NCBI GenBank assembly: GCA_942491555.1
Contig: CALOBN010000004.1
Span: 102,398 to 166,397 of the forward strand
Length of the DNA stretch: 64,000 bases
Direction: 5' to 3'
DNA from: Marinihelvus sp942491555
GTDB taxonomy: Bacteria; Pseudomonadota; Gammaproteobacteria; Xanthomonadales; SZUA-36
Numbering within the stretch: position 1 is the first letter of the stretch; each line of letters begins with the position of its first letter. The position numbers were made by a program, and so were the translations under genes. Shown here piece by piece: positions 26,104 through 36,076 of this stretch. The notes under the pieces are model-generated. The model ran no database searches. It had not been told where the DNA came from and saw only the letters and a program-made list of their open reading frames with translations.

Positions 26104-27786
26104 ATGTTACTTAATAATACTTTACGATTAATTATTAAAGTATCTTTTCTCCTGTTAATCTGTACGCCCGTTGTCGCAGATGACGGCAGCACCTCCATGT
26201 TCTTTGGGCAATGGCAGTCGGTTTTGCCCCCGCTACTGGCGATCATATTTGCGCTGCTGACCAAGCGTGTGATTCCAGCGCTGTTCCTGGGCCTGTGGCT
26301 GGGTGCGTGGTTACTTCAGGACCTGTCCCTGCCCGGTCTTGGCAGCAGCCTGTTGACCAGCTTCAACGTGCATGTCCGCACGGAGCTTGCCAATGCTGAC
26401 CACGCCGCGATTATTCTGTTCACCCTCATGATCGGTGGCATGGTGGGTATTGTCAGCCGCAACGGGGGCATGCAAGGCATTGTCGACAGTATCGTGGGCT
26501 GGGCAAATACCGCTCGCCATGCCTGTTTGGCCACCGCCGCCATGGGCATGGCGATCTTCTTCGATGACTACGCCAACACCATGGTGGTCGGCAACACCAT
26601 GCGCCCGGTGACCGACGCCATGAAAGTTTCCCGGGAGAAGCTGGCCTATATCGTCGACTCGACCGCCGCACCGGTCGCCTGCATTGCCATTGTCACGACC
26701 TGGGTAGGTTACGAGGTCGGTCTCATAGGCAGCGCCATGCAGGACATACCGGGCCTCGATATGCAGCCCTACCTGGTGTACCTCAACACCATTGCCTACA
26801 GCTTCTATCCCATCCTGGCGATATTTTTCGTCTTTCTGATCTGCGCCAGCAGTCGCGACTTCGGCCCCATGTACAAGGCAGAGCGGCGTTCACGCGCTGC
26901 AAACCATATAAGGGAAGATAGCCCGGACAGCGGTGCGGCCAGCGATGCTGCGCCCATTCCCCCGGTACCTTATGCCCCATGCCGCGCCATCAATGCACTG
27001 ATTCCCGTTGCGGTCCTGATTTTTGGTGTCGTGGGTGGGCTGTATGTGACGGGTAAAGGTGCCGTCGGCGTGGAGGATGCGAGTCTGCGGGACATCATTG
27101 GCGCAGCCGATTCCTACACTGCTTTAATGTGGGCCTCTTTACTGGCGGTCATGACGGCTGCATTTCTGTCCCTGGTCCAGCGTATTCTGACCCTGGAGCA
27201 GGTCGTGGATGCCTGGTACCGGGGCCTGCGCTCCATGATCAAGGCCATGATTATCCTTATTCTGGCCTGGTCGCTGGGTGCGGTGACGACAGCACTGGGC
27301 GCCAGTGACTACCTGGTCCAGGTACTGGGCGGCACCCTGCCCGCCTGGACGCTGCCTACCCTGGTATTCCTGCTCGCTGCAGCCACCGGATTCGGCACCG
27401 GCTCAAGCTGGGGTGCCATGGGCATTCTGTTTCCGCTGGTGATTCCCCTGACCTGGGCAGTGATGGAAAGCCAGGGCCTGACAGGACCGGAACATATGCA
27501 TCTGTTCTATTCGGCGATTGCCTCCGTGCTGGCCGGCAGTGTCTGGGGTGATCACTGTTCACCCATCTCCGACACCACGATTCTGTCCTCATTGGCCAGT
27601 GGCTGCGATCACGTGGAACACGTGCGCACTCAGCTGCCTTATGCAGGGCTCGTTGGCCTGTTTGCCATCGGCACAGGCAGCATTCCCGTTGCGCTGGGTT
27701 TGCCCTGGTGGGCAGGCATCCTGCTGGGCGCCGGCGGGTTGTATATGCTTCTGCGCCTGATCGGCAAGCCGGTCGATGAGCCTTGA
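26104..27786 (+). CDS. NhaC-family Na+/H+ antiporter
   Basis: This polytopic inner-membrane protein of 560 residues has an N-terminal signal-like segment and about 11-12 further hydrophobic spans. Family motifs include FFDDYANTMVVGNTMRP (about 155-171), DSTAAPVACIAIVTTWVGYE and the NhaC signature FGTGSSWGAMGILFPLVIPL near 430, then SVWGDHCSPISDTTILSS. A cytoplasmic loop at about 258-295 is charged and variable. NhaC transporters exchange sodium for protons, though some relatives move other cations or organic acids. AAGGAT precedes the ATG, and the first 60 bases of the gene are much more AT-rich than the surroundings, as is often seen at the start of membrane protein genes. Confidence 0.87.
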   Translation: MLLNNTLRLIIKVSFLLLICTPVVADDGSTSMFFGQWQSVLPPLLAIIFALLTKRVIPALFLGLWLGAWLLQDLSLPGLGSSLLTSFNVHVRTELANADHAAIILFTLMIGGMVGIVSRNGGMQGIVDSIVGWANTARHACLATAAMGMAIFFDDYANTMVVGNTMRPVTDAMKVSREKLAYIVDSTAAPVACIAIVTTWVGYEVGLIGSAMQDIPGLDMQPYLVYLNTIAYSFYPILAIFFVFLICASSRDFGPMYKAERRSRAANHIREDSPDSGAASDAAPIPPVPYAPCRAINALIPVAVLIFGVVGGLYVTGKGAVGVEDASLRDIIGAADSYTALMWASLLAVMTAAFLSLVQRILTLEQVVDAWYRGLRSMIKAMIILILAWSLGAVTTALGASDYLVQVLGGTLPAWTLPTLVFLLAAATGFGTGSSWGAMGILFPLVIPLTWAVMESQGLTGPEHMHLFYSAIASVLAGSVWGDHCSPISDTTILSSLASGCDHVEHVRTQLPYAGLVGLFAIGTGSIPVALGLPWWAGILLGAGGLYMLLRLIGKPVDEP

Positions 27787-27920
27787 CAGGAAGCGCAGAC
27801 AGCAGGGCTGAATTAAGACCTGTTCACGCCTTGCTAACCCCGGATGCGTACCGTAGAGTCCGCGCTTCCTGAAGCCCTCCCGATAACCCGTAAAACCCGT
27901 ACTCCGGCGCCCTGAATGCC

Positions 27921-30900
27921 ATGACTGTTGCTCCAACACCCATATCAAAAGCACGCCTGACGGCGCCTAAAGGCCAGCCGTCGACCTGGCGTGGACTGCA
28001 TGGCAGCTCGCTGGCCCTGGCTTTGCTCGAGGCCGCCACGGCCAGCAATGGCCCGGTGCTTTTTGTCAGCCGCAGCAGTCACCGCGCGCGGGCCCTGGAG
28101 CAGGATCTCCACCTGCTGAGTGGCGGCGATCTGCCGATCTGGCACTTTCCGGACCGGGAAACCCTGCCCTATGATCCATTTTCGGCGCACCCGGATATCG
28201 TCGCCGAACGACTTGCGGCGCTGGCCGCCGTCGCCAACCTGGAGCGCGGCATCTTGCTCGCGCCGGCACCGACCCTGATGGAACGCCTGCCGCCGCGGGC
28301 GCATGTACTTGGCCAGACCTTTGAACTGATACCGGGGCAGCAGTTATCAATTGATGAATTCCGCGAACGGTTGCTGCACGCCGGTTACGAGTCGGTAGAA
28401 CAGGTGTATCAATCAGGGCAGTTCGCGGTGCGTGGTGCATTGCTGGATCTTTTCCCTACCGGCAGCCCGGAGCCGATCCGTATCGACCTGTTCGACGAAG
28501 AGATTGAGTCACTGCGAACCTTTGACCCGGATTCACAGCGTTCAACGGGTGAACTGTCCGAGTTGCGCCTGCTTCCTGCCCGTGAATACCCGGCCGACAC
28601 CCAAGACCTCGACGCACTCAGGCGCGCCTTGCGGCTGCGCTTTGACGTGGATATGCGCCAGGTATCCATTTACCAGGATTTGCGTGCTGGTCACCATCCA
28701 CAGGGCCTGGAGCAGTACCTGCCCCTGTTTTTCGAGGAGACCGCATCCCTGCTCGACTATCTGTCCACATCGCCGCGGGTGATCATGCAGGATGGCGCAG
28801 CGGAGGCAATATCAGCCTTTGCCGCACAAACCGCTGACCGCTATGAACAGCGGCGCTACGATACCGAACGCCCGATTCTTAAACCAACCGAGCTGTTTTT
28901 TGATGTCAGTGACACGCTGCAACCGTTACTGGACCGCTGTGTCGTGCACCTCGCCGGCGATCAGCCGCCCACCAAAGCAGATGAGGTCTTCGCCACGCAG
29001 CCGGCACCCGACCTGCCGATCCATGAGCGGGGTAAGGAGGCCGGCGAACGCCTGCAAAACTTTCTCAATAGCTGGCCTGGACGGGTTCTGTTCGCCGCCG
29101 ATACTGCCGGGCGGCGCGAAGCGCTGAGCGACACGCTGCGCGCGCTGGGCCTTAAGCCCGGGCGATTCGATAGCTTTGCGGCCTTCAGGGCCGACGATGC
29201 ACCCCTGGGTCTGGCCATCATGCCCCTGGAAGGCGGTTTTTTACTGGGTGATGAGTTAGCCGTCCTGACCGAGTCCCAGCTGTTTGGCTCGCGCGCACGC
29301 CATACGGCCGGTTCACGGCGGGATGAGCGTGACCCGGAATCAATCATCCGCAACCTGGCGGATCTGGAGCTCGGCGCACCAGTGGTTCACGAGGATCATG
29401 GTGTTGGTCGTTACCAGGGCCTGCAGACCCTCGAGGTGGATCAGCGCGAAGCCGAGTTCCTCACCATTGAATACGCCGAAAGCGACAAACTGTATGTTCC
29501 GGTCGCGGCCCTGCACCTGGTCAGCCGTTACACCGGCGCCTCCGCTGAAACCGCGCCCTTGCACCGCCTCGGTGGGGAGCAATGGACCAAGGCAAAGCGC
29601 AAGGCAGCGGAGAAAGTACGTGATGTGGCGGCCGAACTGCTGGACCTGTATGCAAAGCGCCAGGCCCGGGAAGGGTTTGCTTTCAAACTGGATGAGCGGC
29701 TTTACGAGGAATTTGCAGCGACCTTCCCCTACGAGGAGACGCCGGATCAGCACCGCGCCATTGAGGCGGTCAAGGACGATATGTTGTCCGCCTTGCCCAT
29801 GGACCGCGTAGTGTGCGGTGATGTGGGCTTCGGCAAGACCGAGGTAGCCCTGCGCGCGGCCTTTATCGCCGTCCAGGGCGGCAAGCAGGTAGCTTTCCTG
29901 GCACCGACAACGCTGCTGGCCCAGCAGCACTACGCCACATTCGCAGACCGTTTTGCCGACTGGCCGGTACGCATCGAGATCCTGTCGCGTTTCCGCAGCG
30001 CCAAAGAGACCGAATCAGTGCTCGACCGTGTTGCCGCGGGCGAGGTGGATATCGTTATCGGTACGCACCGGCTTATTCAGCGGGACGTCCGCTTCAAAAA
30101 GCTTGGCCTGGTCATGGTCGACGAGGAGCAACGCTTCGGGGTTCGCCAGAAGGAACGTCTCAAGCGGCTGCGTGCCGAGGTGGACATGCTGACCCTGACC
30201 GCCACGCCGATTCCGCGCACCCTCAATATGGCCATGTCCGGCATCCGCGACCTGTCGATCATTGCCACGCCCCCTGCCCGACGCATGGCGGTAAGGACCA
30301 TGGTGGTGCAATGGGACAATGCCTTGCTGCGCGAGGCTCTGCAAAGAGAGATACAGCGCGGCGGCCAGGTGTTTTTCGTGCACAACGAGGTGCGCAACAT
30401 CGAACGCATTGCGCGCGAGGTTGGCGAACTGGTCCCCGATGCACGCCTGCGCGTCGCGCACGGGCAGATGCCGGAACGCGAGCTGGAACAGGTCATGCTC
30501 GATTTCAACCGGCAGCGCTTCAATGTGCTGGTATCGACGACCATCATCGAAAACGGCATAGACATTCCCACCGCCAACACCATCATCATCAACCGTGCTG
30601 ACCGCTTCGGGCTGTCACAACTCCACCAGTTACGCGGTCGTGTCGGGCGCTCCCACCACCTGGCCTATGCCTACCTGGTGACCCCGCCACCCAAATCAGT
30701 GACCCGGGACGCTCAGAAACGACTGGAGGCCATTGCCAGCCTTGAAGAGCTGGGCGCGGGATTCACCCTGGCAACCCATGATATGGAGATTCGCGGAGCC
30801 GGCGAACTGCTGGGCGAGGGCCAGAGCGGCCAGATTGCCCAGATCGGTTTCAGCCTGTACAGCGAACTCCTGGGCCGCGCGGTTGAAGCCCTGCGCGCCG

Positions 30901-31391
30901 GGCGCGAACCGGACCTGGAGGAAGCACGCAGCCATGGCGCGGAAGTAGAGCTGCATTTCGCCGCGCTGATTCCCGATGATTACCTGCATGATGTCCATAC
31001 CCGGCTTACGCTGTACAAACGTATCGCCAGCGCCGCGAATACCGATGCCCTGCGCGAACTCCAGGTGGAAATGATCGACCGCTTTGGCCTGCTGCCCGAC
31101 CCGGCGCGAAATCTGTTTGCCGTTGCCAATCTTAAGCTCATGGCCAATGCGATTGGCATTACCCGGCTGGACTTTGGCCCACGGGGCGGACGTATCGAGT
31201 TCGAAGAGCGCGCAGCGGTCGATGTAGACGCCCTGCTCAAACTCATCCACGCTCATCCGAAAAGTTTCCGCCTGGGTGGCCCGCAAAAACTGCAGTTGCT
31301 GGAGCAGCTGGACACCGGCGAGGAGCGCATTGCGCGCGCCGCCGGGATACTCGAGCAGCTGACAGCGGGATCGACCGCTTCGCAGGCCTGA
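27921..31391 (+). CDS. mfd: Transcription-repair coupling factor Mfd
   Basis: This SF2 translocase removes RNA polymerase stalled at DNA lesions and recruits UvrA. At 1156 residues it is full length (E. coli 1148). Domains are a UvrB-like N-terminal module (1-350), the RNAP-interacting domain near 475-545 (VVHEDHGVGRYQGL), a RecG-like helicase core with Walker A GDVGFGKT at about 633-640 and Walker B DEEQ at 734-737, TATPIPRTLNMA, a second helicase lobe with IIENGIDIPTANTIIINRADRFGLSQLHQLRGRVGRS, and a C-terminal TRCF domain. It is followed closely by csiV. Confidence 0.97.
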   Translation: MTVAPTPISKARLTAPKGQPSTWRGLHGSSLALALLEAATASNGPVLFVSRSSHRARALEQDLHLLSGGDLPIWHFPDRETLPYDPFSAHPDIVAERLAALAAVANLERGILLAPAPTLMERLPPRAHVLGQTFELIPGQQLSIDEFRERLLHAGYESVEQVYQSGQFAVRGALLDLFPTGSPEPIRIDLFDEEIESLRTFDPDSQRSTGELSELRLLPAREYPADTQDLDALRRALRLRFDVDMRQVSIYQDLRAGHHPQGLEQYLPLFFEETASLLDYLSTSPRVIMQDGAAEAISAFAAQTADRYEQRRYDTERPILKPTELFFDVSDTLQPLLDRCVVHLAGDQPPTKADEVFATQPAPDLPIHERGKEAGERLQNFLNSWPGRVLFAADTAGRREALSDTLRALGLKPGRFDSFAAFRADDAPLGLAIMPLEGGFLLGDELAVLTESQLFGSRARHTAGSRRDERDPESIIRNLADLELGAPVVHEDHGVGRYQGLQTLEVDQREAEFLTIEYAESDKLYVPVAALHLVSRYTGASAETAPLHRLGGEQWTKAKRKAAEKVRDVAAELLDLYAKRQAREGFAFKLDERLYEEFAATFPYEETPDQHRAIEAVKDDMLSALPMDRVVCGDVGFGKTEVALRAAFIAVQGGKQVAFLAPTTLLAQQHYATFADRFADWPVRIEILSRFRSAKETESVLDRVAAGEVDIVIGTHRLIQRDVRFKKLGLVMVDEEQRFGVRQKERLKRLRAEVDMLTLTATPIPRTLNMAMSGIRDLSIIATPPARRMAVRTMVVQWDNALLREALQREIQRGGQVFFVHNEVRNIERIAREVGELVPDARLRVAHGQMPERELEQVMLDFNRQRFNVLVSTTIIENGIDIPTANTIIINRADRFGLSQLHQLRGRVGRSHHLAYAYLVTPPPKSVTRDAQKRLEAIASLEELGAGFTLATHDMEIRGAGELLGEGQSGQIAQIGFSLYSELLGRAVEALRAGREPDLEEARSHGAEVELHFAALIPDDYLHDVHTRLTLYKRIASAANTDALRELQVEMIDRFGLLPDPARNLFAVANLKLMANAIGITRLDFGPRGGRIEFEERAAVDVDALLKLIHAHPKSFRLGGPQKLQLLEQLDTGEERIARAAGILEQLTAGSTASQA

Positions 31392-31430
31392 GTGGCTATA
31401 ATGACCACCGACACCACTGGATTTCCGTGC

Positions 31431-32312
31431 ATGACCCGTTATCGCTTACTTATGCCAACGGGGCTGCTGAGCGCCGCCCTGTTCATCATGACATCGCTCG
31501 CGATGCCGGCAACGGGTTTTGCCTCGGCGAATGATCGCTATCGCGTGGAGTTGATCGTATTTCGAAACCTGGACACAGTCGCCGAACCGGACCAGGTGCA
31601 GCATATCCGGCGCTTTTTTGACGCCTTTGAGCTGGGGGATGCTGCCGCGCCACCGGTGCCGTTGGCGCTGGAGAAAACCGATGGTTCCTTCGCCAGCATC
31701 TGGACACGGCTGGAACGACTGGCGGACTATGAACCGCTGTTACGCCTGACGTTTGAGCAGACGATGTTTGACTATCATCCGGCGGTGCGGGTGCACAATG
31801 AGGAGGTCATGGGGCGTGAACTGCATTTCCCTGCAGACATCGTTTACCTCGACCTGGCCAGCTACCCGCCGGCCGAGCCGAATGACCCGGATCCGCCGGG
31901 CGTAGACCTGTTTGCCACTTATATGCAGCCGCTGTACCAGCTCGATGGCACACTGCGCATGCGCAGAAGTCGTTTTCTGCATCTCGACCTGGACCTGGAG
32001 TATCGCCTCCCGGGGCCGGCATGGGACCGCGAATTCGACAGACTGAAGCCAGGCTTTGAATGGGTGGGCAATGCGCCGGCCATTGATGCAACCGATGTGC
32101 CCGATATGCCTGTCGTGCCTGCACAAGTCATCGTAAACGATGCCGCGCACGTGGTTCTCGATCCGGCACTCGAACCACCCCTGGCCGAGCCTTTTGACCT
32201 GTACCGCCTGCAGCAGTCCCGGCAGATCAAAAGCAACACCCTGCAGTACTTTGATTCGGCTTTTCTCGGCGCTATTGTCCGGGTCACGCCCATCGCCGCC
32301 GAAGCGCCCTGA
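31431..32312 (+). CDS. csiV: CsiV-family envelope protein
   Basis: The 293 residues start with a signal peptide (RYRLLMPTGLLSAALFIMTSL, cleavage near GFAS). The mature part begins YRVELIVFRNLDT and ends with LYRLQQSRQIKSNTLQYFDSAFLGAIVRVTP, the two hallmarks of the CsiV family (Vibrio cholerae peptidoglycan-binding cell-shape protein that activates the LpoA-PBP1a system). The position directly after mfd is common in this family. I chose ATG 31431 because it starts the signal peptide; in-frame ATG 31401 and GTG 31392 are alternatives that would lengthen the N-terminus by 10-13 residues. Confidence 0.85.
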   Translation: MTRYRLLMPTGLLSAALFIMTSLAMPATGFASANDRYRVELIVFRNLDTVAEPDQVQHIRRFFDAFELGDAAAPPVPLALEKTDGSFASIWTRLERLADYEPLLRLTFEQTMFDYHPAVRVHNEEVMGRELHFPADIVYLDLASYPPAEPNDPDPPGVDLFATYMQPLYQLDGTLRMRRSRFLHLDLDLEYRLPGPAWDREFDRLKPGFEWVGNAPAIDATDVPDMPVVPAQVIVNDAAHVVLDPALEPPLAEPFDLYRLQQSRQIKSNTLQYFDSAFLGAIVRVTPIAAEAP

Positions 32313-32381
32313 CGGCAAGGTAAAATCCGTCAGCACCCTGCGCCGGCAATTATCCCGAACACAACAAGGAAGAACACAACA

Positions 32382-32987
32382 ATGACCCGCTCCTTCAACA
32401 AATGGCGACCCCATCCCTGGCATGGCCTGGACCTTGGACCAGAGCCGCCCCGCGTGGTACATGCCTTTATCGAAATCACGCCCTTTGACTATGTGAAATA
32501 CGAGGTCGACAAAAAATCCGGCTTTTTGCGCGTGGACCGGCCACAACGCACGAGCTCACTGCCGCCGACTTTGTACGGTTTCATACCCCGCACTTACTGC
32601 GGCAACCGGGTCCGTGACCTGATGCCTGGCGCCATCGCCGGCGACCATGATCCACTGGATATTACCGTGATCAGTAACCGGCGTATTTCGCATGGCGAGA
32701 TCATTCTTGACGCGCGGGTGGTGGGCGGCATTCCCATGATTGATGGGGACGAGGCGGACGACAAGATCATTGCGGTGCTCGACAACGATGATATTTACTC
32801 CGACATCACCGATGTTTCAGACCTGCCCAAATCGCTTGTTGAGCGGCTGCGCCACTATTTCATGACGTACAAAACGCTGCCGGACGAGCCCGAGAAGGTC
32901 AAGGTTGGTCCGGTCTACGGTCCTGAACATGCTGCGAAGGTTATTCTGGCCGCCTCTGCTGACTATCAGGATGAATATGGCGAGTAG
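32382..32987 (+). CDS. ppa: Inorganic pyrophosphatase, family I
   Basis: This soluble pyrophosphatase pulls biosynthetic reactions forward. The 201 residues contain the family I substrate- and metal-binding pattern: FIEITPFDYVKYEVDKKSGFLRVDR, YGFIPRTYCG (usual YGxIPxTL/YC), GDHDPLDITV in place of the more usual DGDPLDV, DNDDIYSDITDV, and the terminal tyrosine/lysine region YFMTYKTL. AAGGAAGA is upstream of the ATG. The sequence is more divergent than E. coli Ppa but all metal ligands appear kept. Confidence 0.92.
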   Translation: MTRSFNKWRPHPWHGLDLGPEPPRVVHAFIEITPFDYVKYEVDKKSGFLRVDRPQRTSSLPPTLYGFIPRTYCGNRVRDLMPGAIAGDHDPLDITVISNRRISHGEIILDARVVGGIPMIDGDEADDKIIAVLDNDDIYSDITDVSDLPKSLVERLRHYFMTYKTLPDEPEKVKVGPVYGPEHAAKVILAASADYQDEYGE

Positions 32988-33095
32988 TCGCCCGCTGACA
33001 GATCCGCTGCCAGGCCGCGATCATTGCCGTTAAGTGCCGCTTCGCGCTAGGCTGAACAGGTCCGGCTGCAAAGGAGCGGCCCAACAGGGGAAACC

Positions 33096-33479
33096 ATGGA
33101 TTACGAAAAGGTCTTATTTGCGTTTTTCATCGTACTGGCGCTAACGCTCAATTTTGGCTTTTTTCTCGGCGAAATTGATAACCCGGCACATCACGATGCC
33201 GCCGAACTGGGTGCCGCACTGGCGGTAAGCCTGATCGCGACCATCATGAAATTCGGCGATCGCTCGCAGATGGGTGCATTGCTGCTGGCGACCAGCCTGG
33301 TTGCCGATCTGCAGCTCATCGTGGCCGCCGTTTACTGGGCCTATGCAGCCAATGTATCAGCAGACGGCGTAACACCCGAAGTGATCGTCACCATTGTGTC
33401 GCTCTCCGGCGGGGCGCTGCTGGCCAACCTGGTGTCCGTGGTGCTGCTGGTTTCCGAATCCATCGTCATCAGGCGCTGA
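33096..33479 (+). CDS. Small four-TM membrane protein, DUF6394-like
   Basis: The 127 residues contain three to four hydrophobic segments: residues 5-25, 40-57 (AALAVSLIATIMKFG), 62-84 (LLLATSLVADLQLIVAAVYWAYA) and 98-123. The pattern LTLNFGFFLGEIDNPAHH...FGDRSQMGALLLATSLVADLQLI is well conserved in proteins I remember as DUF6394, which are found next to channel/RCK proteins. The next gene encodes such a channel 31 bases downstream, so a channel subunit or assembly factor is a reasonable inference. No catalytic motif is visible. Confidence 0.75.
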   Translation: MDYEKVLFAFFIVLALTLNFGFFLGEIDNPAHHDAAELGAALAVSLIATIMKFGDRSQMGALLLATSLVADLQLIVAAVYWAYAANVSADGVTPEVIVTIVSLSGGALLANLVSVVLLVSESIVIRR

Positions 33480-33510
33480 GGCCGGGGATCGGGTACCGGA
33501 GCCACCGGTT

Positions 33511-35283
33511 ATGAACGACGTTATCTGGCTGACCGTGCGGCGCCTGAGGACGCCGCTGATCCTGCTGATTTCGGTCTATTTTATTTCCAGCTCTCTGCTC
33601 GTGGCCGTACCCGGCATGGACGAGGCGGGCAACCCGGTGCACATGAGCTACCTGGAGGCGGCCTATTTCATTGCCTTCCTGTCCACGACCATCGGTCTCG
33701 GCGAGATACCCTATCCTTTTACCGGTGCGCAACGATTCCTGGTATTTTTCCTCATTTTTCCGAATGTTGTAGCGTGGCTATATTCGATTGGTGTCATCCT
33801 TGGCCTGTTCCTGGACGAACAGTTTCGCGCGACCCTGAACCGTAACGTCTTTCGCCGGCGGGTCAGTCGCTTTACTGAGCCATTTTTTCTGATGTGCGGT
33901 TTTGGAAACACCGGTAGCGAGCTTGCACGTGGTCTGATGAAGCGCGGGTTCCAGCTGACCGTGATTGAACAGGACCCGGGATTGGTCCACAGGCGCCATA
34001 CCGAGGTCGATTTCTCGCACCTTGCCTTGCTGGCCGGTGATACCACGGAGCAAAGCGTGCTCGCCGACGCAGGCCTGCATCGCGAGAACTGCATCGGTGT
34101 GATTGCCGTTACCAATGACAACCACGCCAATCTGACCATCGCGATCACGACCAAGTTATTACGCCCCGGCGTGCCCGTTTATGCCCGCAGCCAGGACGGC
34201 CGTGTCAGCGACAATATGCGTTCATTCGGAACGGACGCCGTGGTGGACCCTTACGTCATTTTCGCCCAGCGACTGGACCTTGCCCTGAACTCGCCCACCA
34301 AGTACCTGGTTCAGGACTGGTTGATCTCGGTACCCGGAACCAAATTAAGAGAGCCATTAACACCACCCAGCGGACATTGGGTGGTCTGCGGTGGCGGGCG
34401 TTTTGGAAAGCGTCTGATTCAGACCCTCGAGAAAAACGACCAGGAGTACACCCTGGTTGATGTCCGTAACGACCGCGTTGATGATTGCGAGCATGGCGTG
34501 GTCGGGCGGGGAACGGAAGCACCGACCCTTCTGGCAGCCGGCATTGAAGAAGCCGCGGGCATTATTGCCGGAACAGGTGATGATGTTGACAACTTGTCGA
34601 TCATCATCACGGCCAGGGAATCGACCCGCAACAAGAAGCTGTTCGTTATCGGCCGGCAGGAGCAGCGCCAGAATGATGAATTGTTTGAAGCCAGTGGCGC
34701 ACACCTGGTTGCCCGGCCTAACTGGATCGTGGCACGCAGTATTCTGGCATCGGCGACCACTCCGGGTTTGAGCAAGTTCCTGAACTACCTTATTCATGCC
34801 GATGAGGATTTCGCACGACGCGTGGAGCATAAATTGTCCCGCTGCCTGGGCGGGGTCGCCCCGGTTGTCTGGAGCACGGAATTAAGCGGCGCCTATGCTC
34901 GCGGTTTGAGTGCTGCGCGCGAGGAAGGGATTGATGTTCGCCTGGAAAGCTTTTTGCACAACACCCGCAGCGGACAGAATGAAGATTTACGTTGCGTGTG
35001 CCTGATGCTGAAGCGTGGCGCCCAGGAGTTAATGCTGCCAAGCCTTGAGCTCAGCGTCATCGAAGGTGACATTTTGCTGTTTGCGGGTCGCAGCAGCGCA
35101 CAACGGGAAGTGGCCCATGCCCTGACCGACCCGATACTGCTGCTGGACTATGCCACACCCCGGCGCATCCCGCGCACCGCCATCGGGCGCCTTGTGGATC
35201 GACGGTTACGCGGCAAAAAGGTCAAACCGGAAACCGCAAAGCAACCGCAAGCGCCGGAGCAAGAGCCAGGAAGCGAGCCCTGA
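33511..35283 (+). CDS. Potassium-channel-like protein with two RCK (TrkA-N) domains
   Basis: This 590-residue protein has a two-TM ion-channel unit at 10-105 (TM1 about 15-33, pore helix and filter 52-66, TM2 about 76-100), then two Rossmann RCK domains with nucleotide motifs CGFGNTGSELA at about 129-139 and CGGGRFGKRL at about 292. The filter reads TTIGLGEIP (60-68) where classical K+ channels have T-V-G-Y-G-D. The C-terminus has a TrkA-C-like region and a basic tail. Such proteins form ligand-gated channels in the inner membrane. I chose ATG 33511, just after the small membrane protein gene. Its stop is one base from the stop of the convergent amidase gene. Confidence 0.85.
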   Translation: MNDVIWLTVRRLRTPLILLISVYFISSSLLVAVPGMDEAGNPVHMSYLEAAYFIAFLSTTIGLGEIPYPFTGAQRFLVFFLIFPNVVAWLYSIGVILGLFLDEQFRATLNRNVFRRRVSRFTEPFFLMCGFGNTGSELARGLMKRGFQLTVIEQDPGLVHRRHTEVDFSHLALLAGDTTEQSVLADAGLHRENCIGVIAVTNDNHANLTIAITTKLLRPGVPVYARSQDGRVSDNMRSFGTDAVVDPYVIFAQRLDLALNSPTKYLVQDWLISVPGTKLREPLTPPSGHWVVCGGGRFGKRLIQTLEKNDQEYTLVDVRNDRVDDCEHGVVGRGTEAPTLLAAGIEEAAGIIAGTGDDVDNLSIIITARESTRNKKLFVIGRQEQRQNDELFEASGAHLVARPNWIVARSILASATTPGLSKFLNYLIHADEDFARRVEHKLSRCLGGVAPVVWSTELSGAYARGLSAAREEGIDVRLESFLHNTRSGQNEDLRCVCLMLKRGAQELMLPSLELSVIEGDILLFAGRSSAQREVAHALTDPILLLDYATPRRIPRTAIGRLVDRRLRGKKVKPETAKQPQAPEQEPGSEP

Positions 35284-35284
35284 T

Positions 35285-36061
35285 CTAGCCCTGGGAGAGT
35301 ATGAAGTCGTCCGCCTCAGCGGCAAACGGAAAGTCTTTGCGCACCTCGCGGACCCGCTCCAGATCGATTGAGGCCTGACGGGTGCCCTCCTCGCCCCAGG
35401 GCTCAATGATATCCTCGCCAAGCGGGCCATAGCATGCACTGTGCCCCGGGTAGGCCGTCCCGCGACCATCCTCGCCAACCCGGTTCACGCCAATCACATA
35501 GCACTGGTTTTCGATCGCGCGGGCGCGCAACAGATTGTCCCAGGCGGAAATCCGGGGTGCCGGCCAATTGGCCACAAAAATCAGCAGGTCATAATCATTA
35601 CGGTTGCGGGTCCAGACGGGAAACCGCAGGTCATAGCAAATTTGCGGGCAGATCCGCCAGTTCCCCAACTCAAAAACCACGCGGTCCTGGCCGGCGACAT
35701 AGCGCTGATCTTCGCCGGCGTAACTGAACAGATGTCGTTTGTCATAGTGATGAAGCTGACCGTCCGGCGCAGCCAGCAGCCAGCGGTTGCGACGCCCCAC
35801 CTCGTCAGTAATAACGGCACTGCCGCAGATCGCCGCCTGCACCCTGCTGGCCGTGCTCAGCAGCCAGGCAACAGTCTGCCCGCTCATGCCCTCATCATGG
35901 TCTTTGGTTTCGCCAAGAAACCCCGTCGTGAAGGTCTCGGGCATGACATGCAGATCCGCCGGTTCCGACCCGGCGATCAGTTCCGCCAGGTGAGCACGGT
36001 TTTTTTCCGGATCACGCCAGTGAAGGCGGGCCTGGACAAGGTTGATGCGGAGCGTACTCAC
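35285..36061 (-). CDS. Omega-amidase/nitrilase-family hydrolase (YafV-like)
   Basis: The 258 residues have the nitrilase-superfamily catalytic triad: E42 (MPETFTTGF), K108 (HYDKRHLF) and C142 (PQICYDLRFP). YAGEDQRY and the general layout match YafV/Nit2-type omega-amidases, which hydrolyse alpha-ketoglutaramate and alpha-ketosuccinamate. The start is GTG, 15 bases after the lysS stop, so it is probably the last gene of the recJ-prfB-lysS run. The substrate is inferred from family resemblance. Confidence 0.88.
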   Translation of the reverse strand: MSTLRINLVQARLHWRDPEKNRAHLAELIAGSEPADLHVMPETFTTGFLGETKDHDEGMSGQTVAWLLSTASRVQAAICGSAVITDEVGRRNRWLLAAPDGQLHHYDKRHLFSYAGEDQRYVAGQDRVVFELGNWRICPQICYDLRFPVWTRNRNDYDLLIFVANWPAPRISAWDNLLRARAIENQCYVIGVNRVGEDGRGTAYPGHSACYGPLGEDIIEPWGEEGTRQASIDLERVREVRKDFPFAAEADDFILSQG

Positions 36062-36076
36062 AGTGACCCTTCGCGC

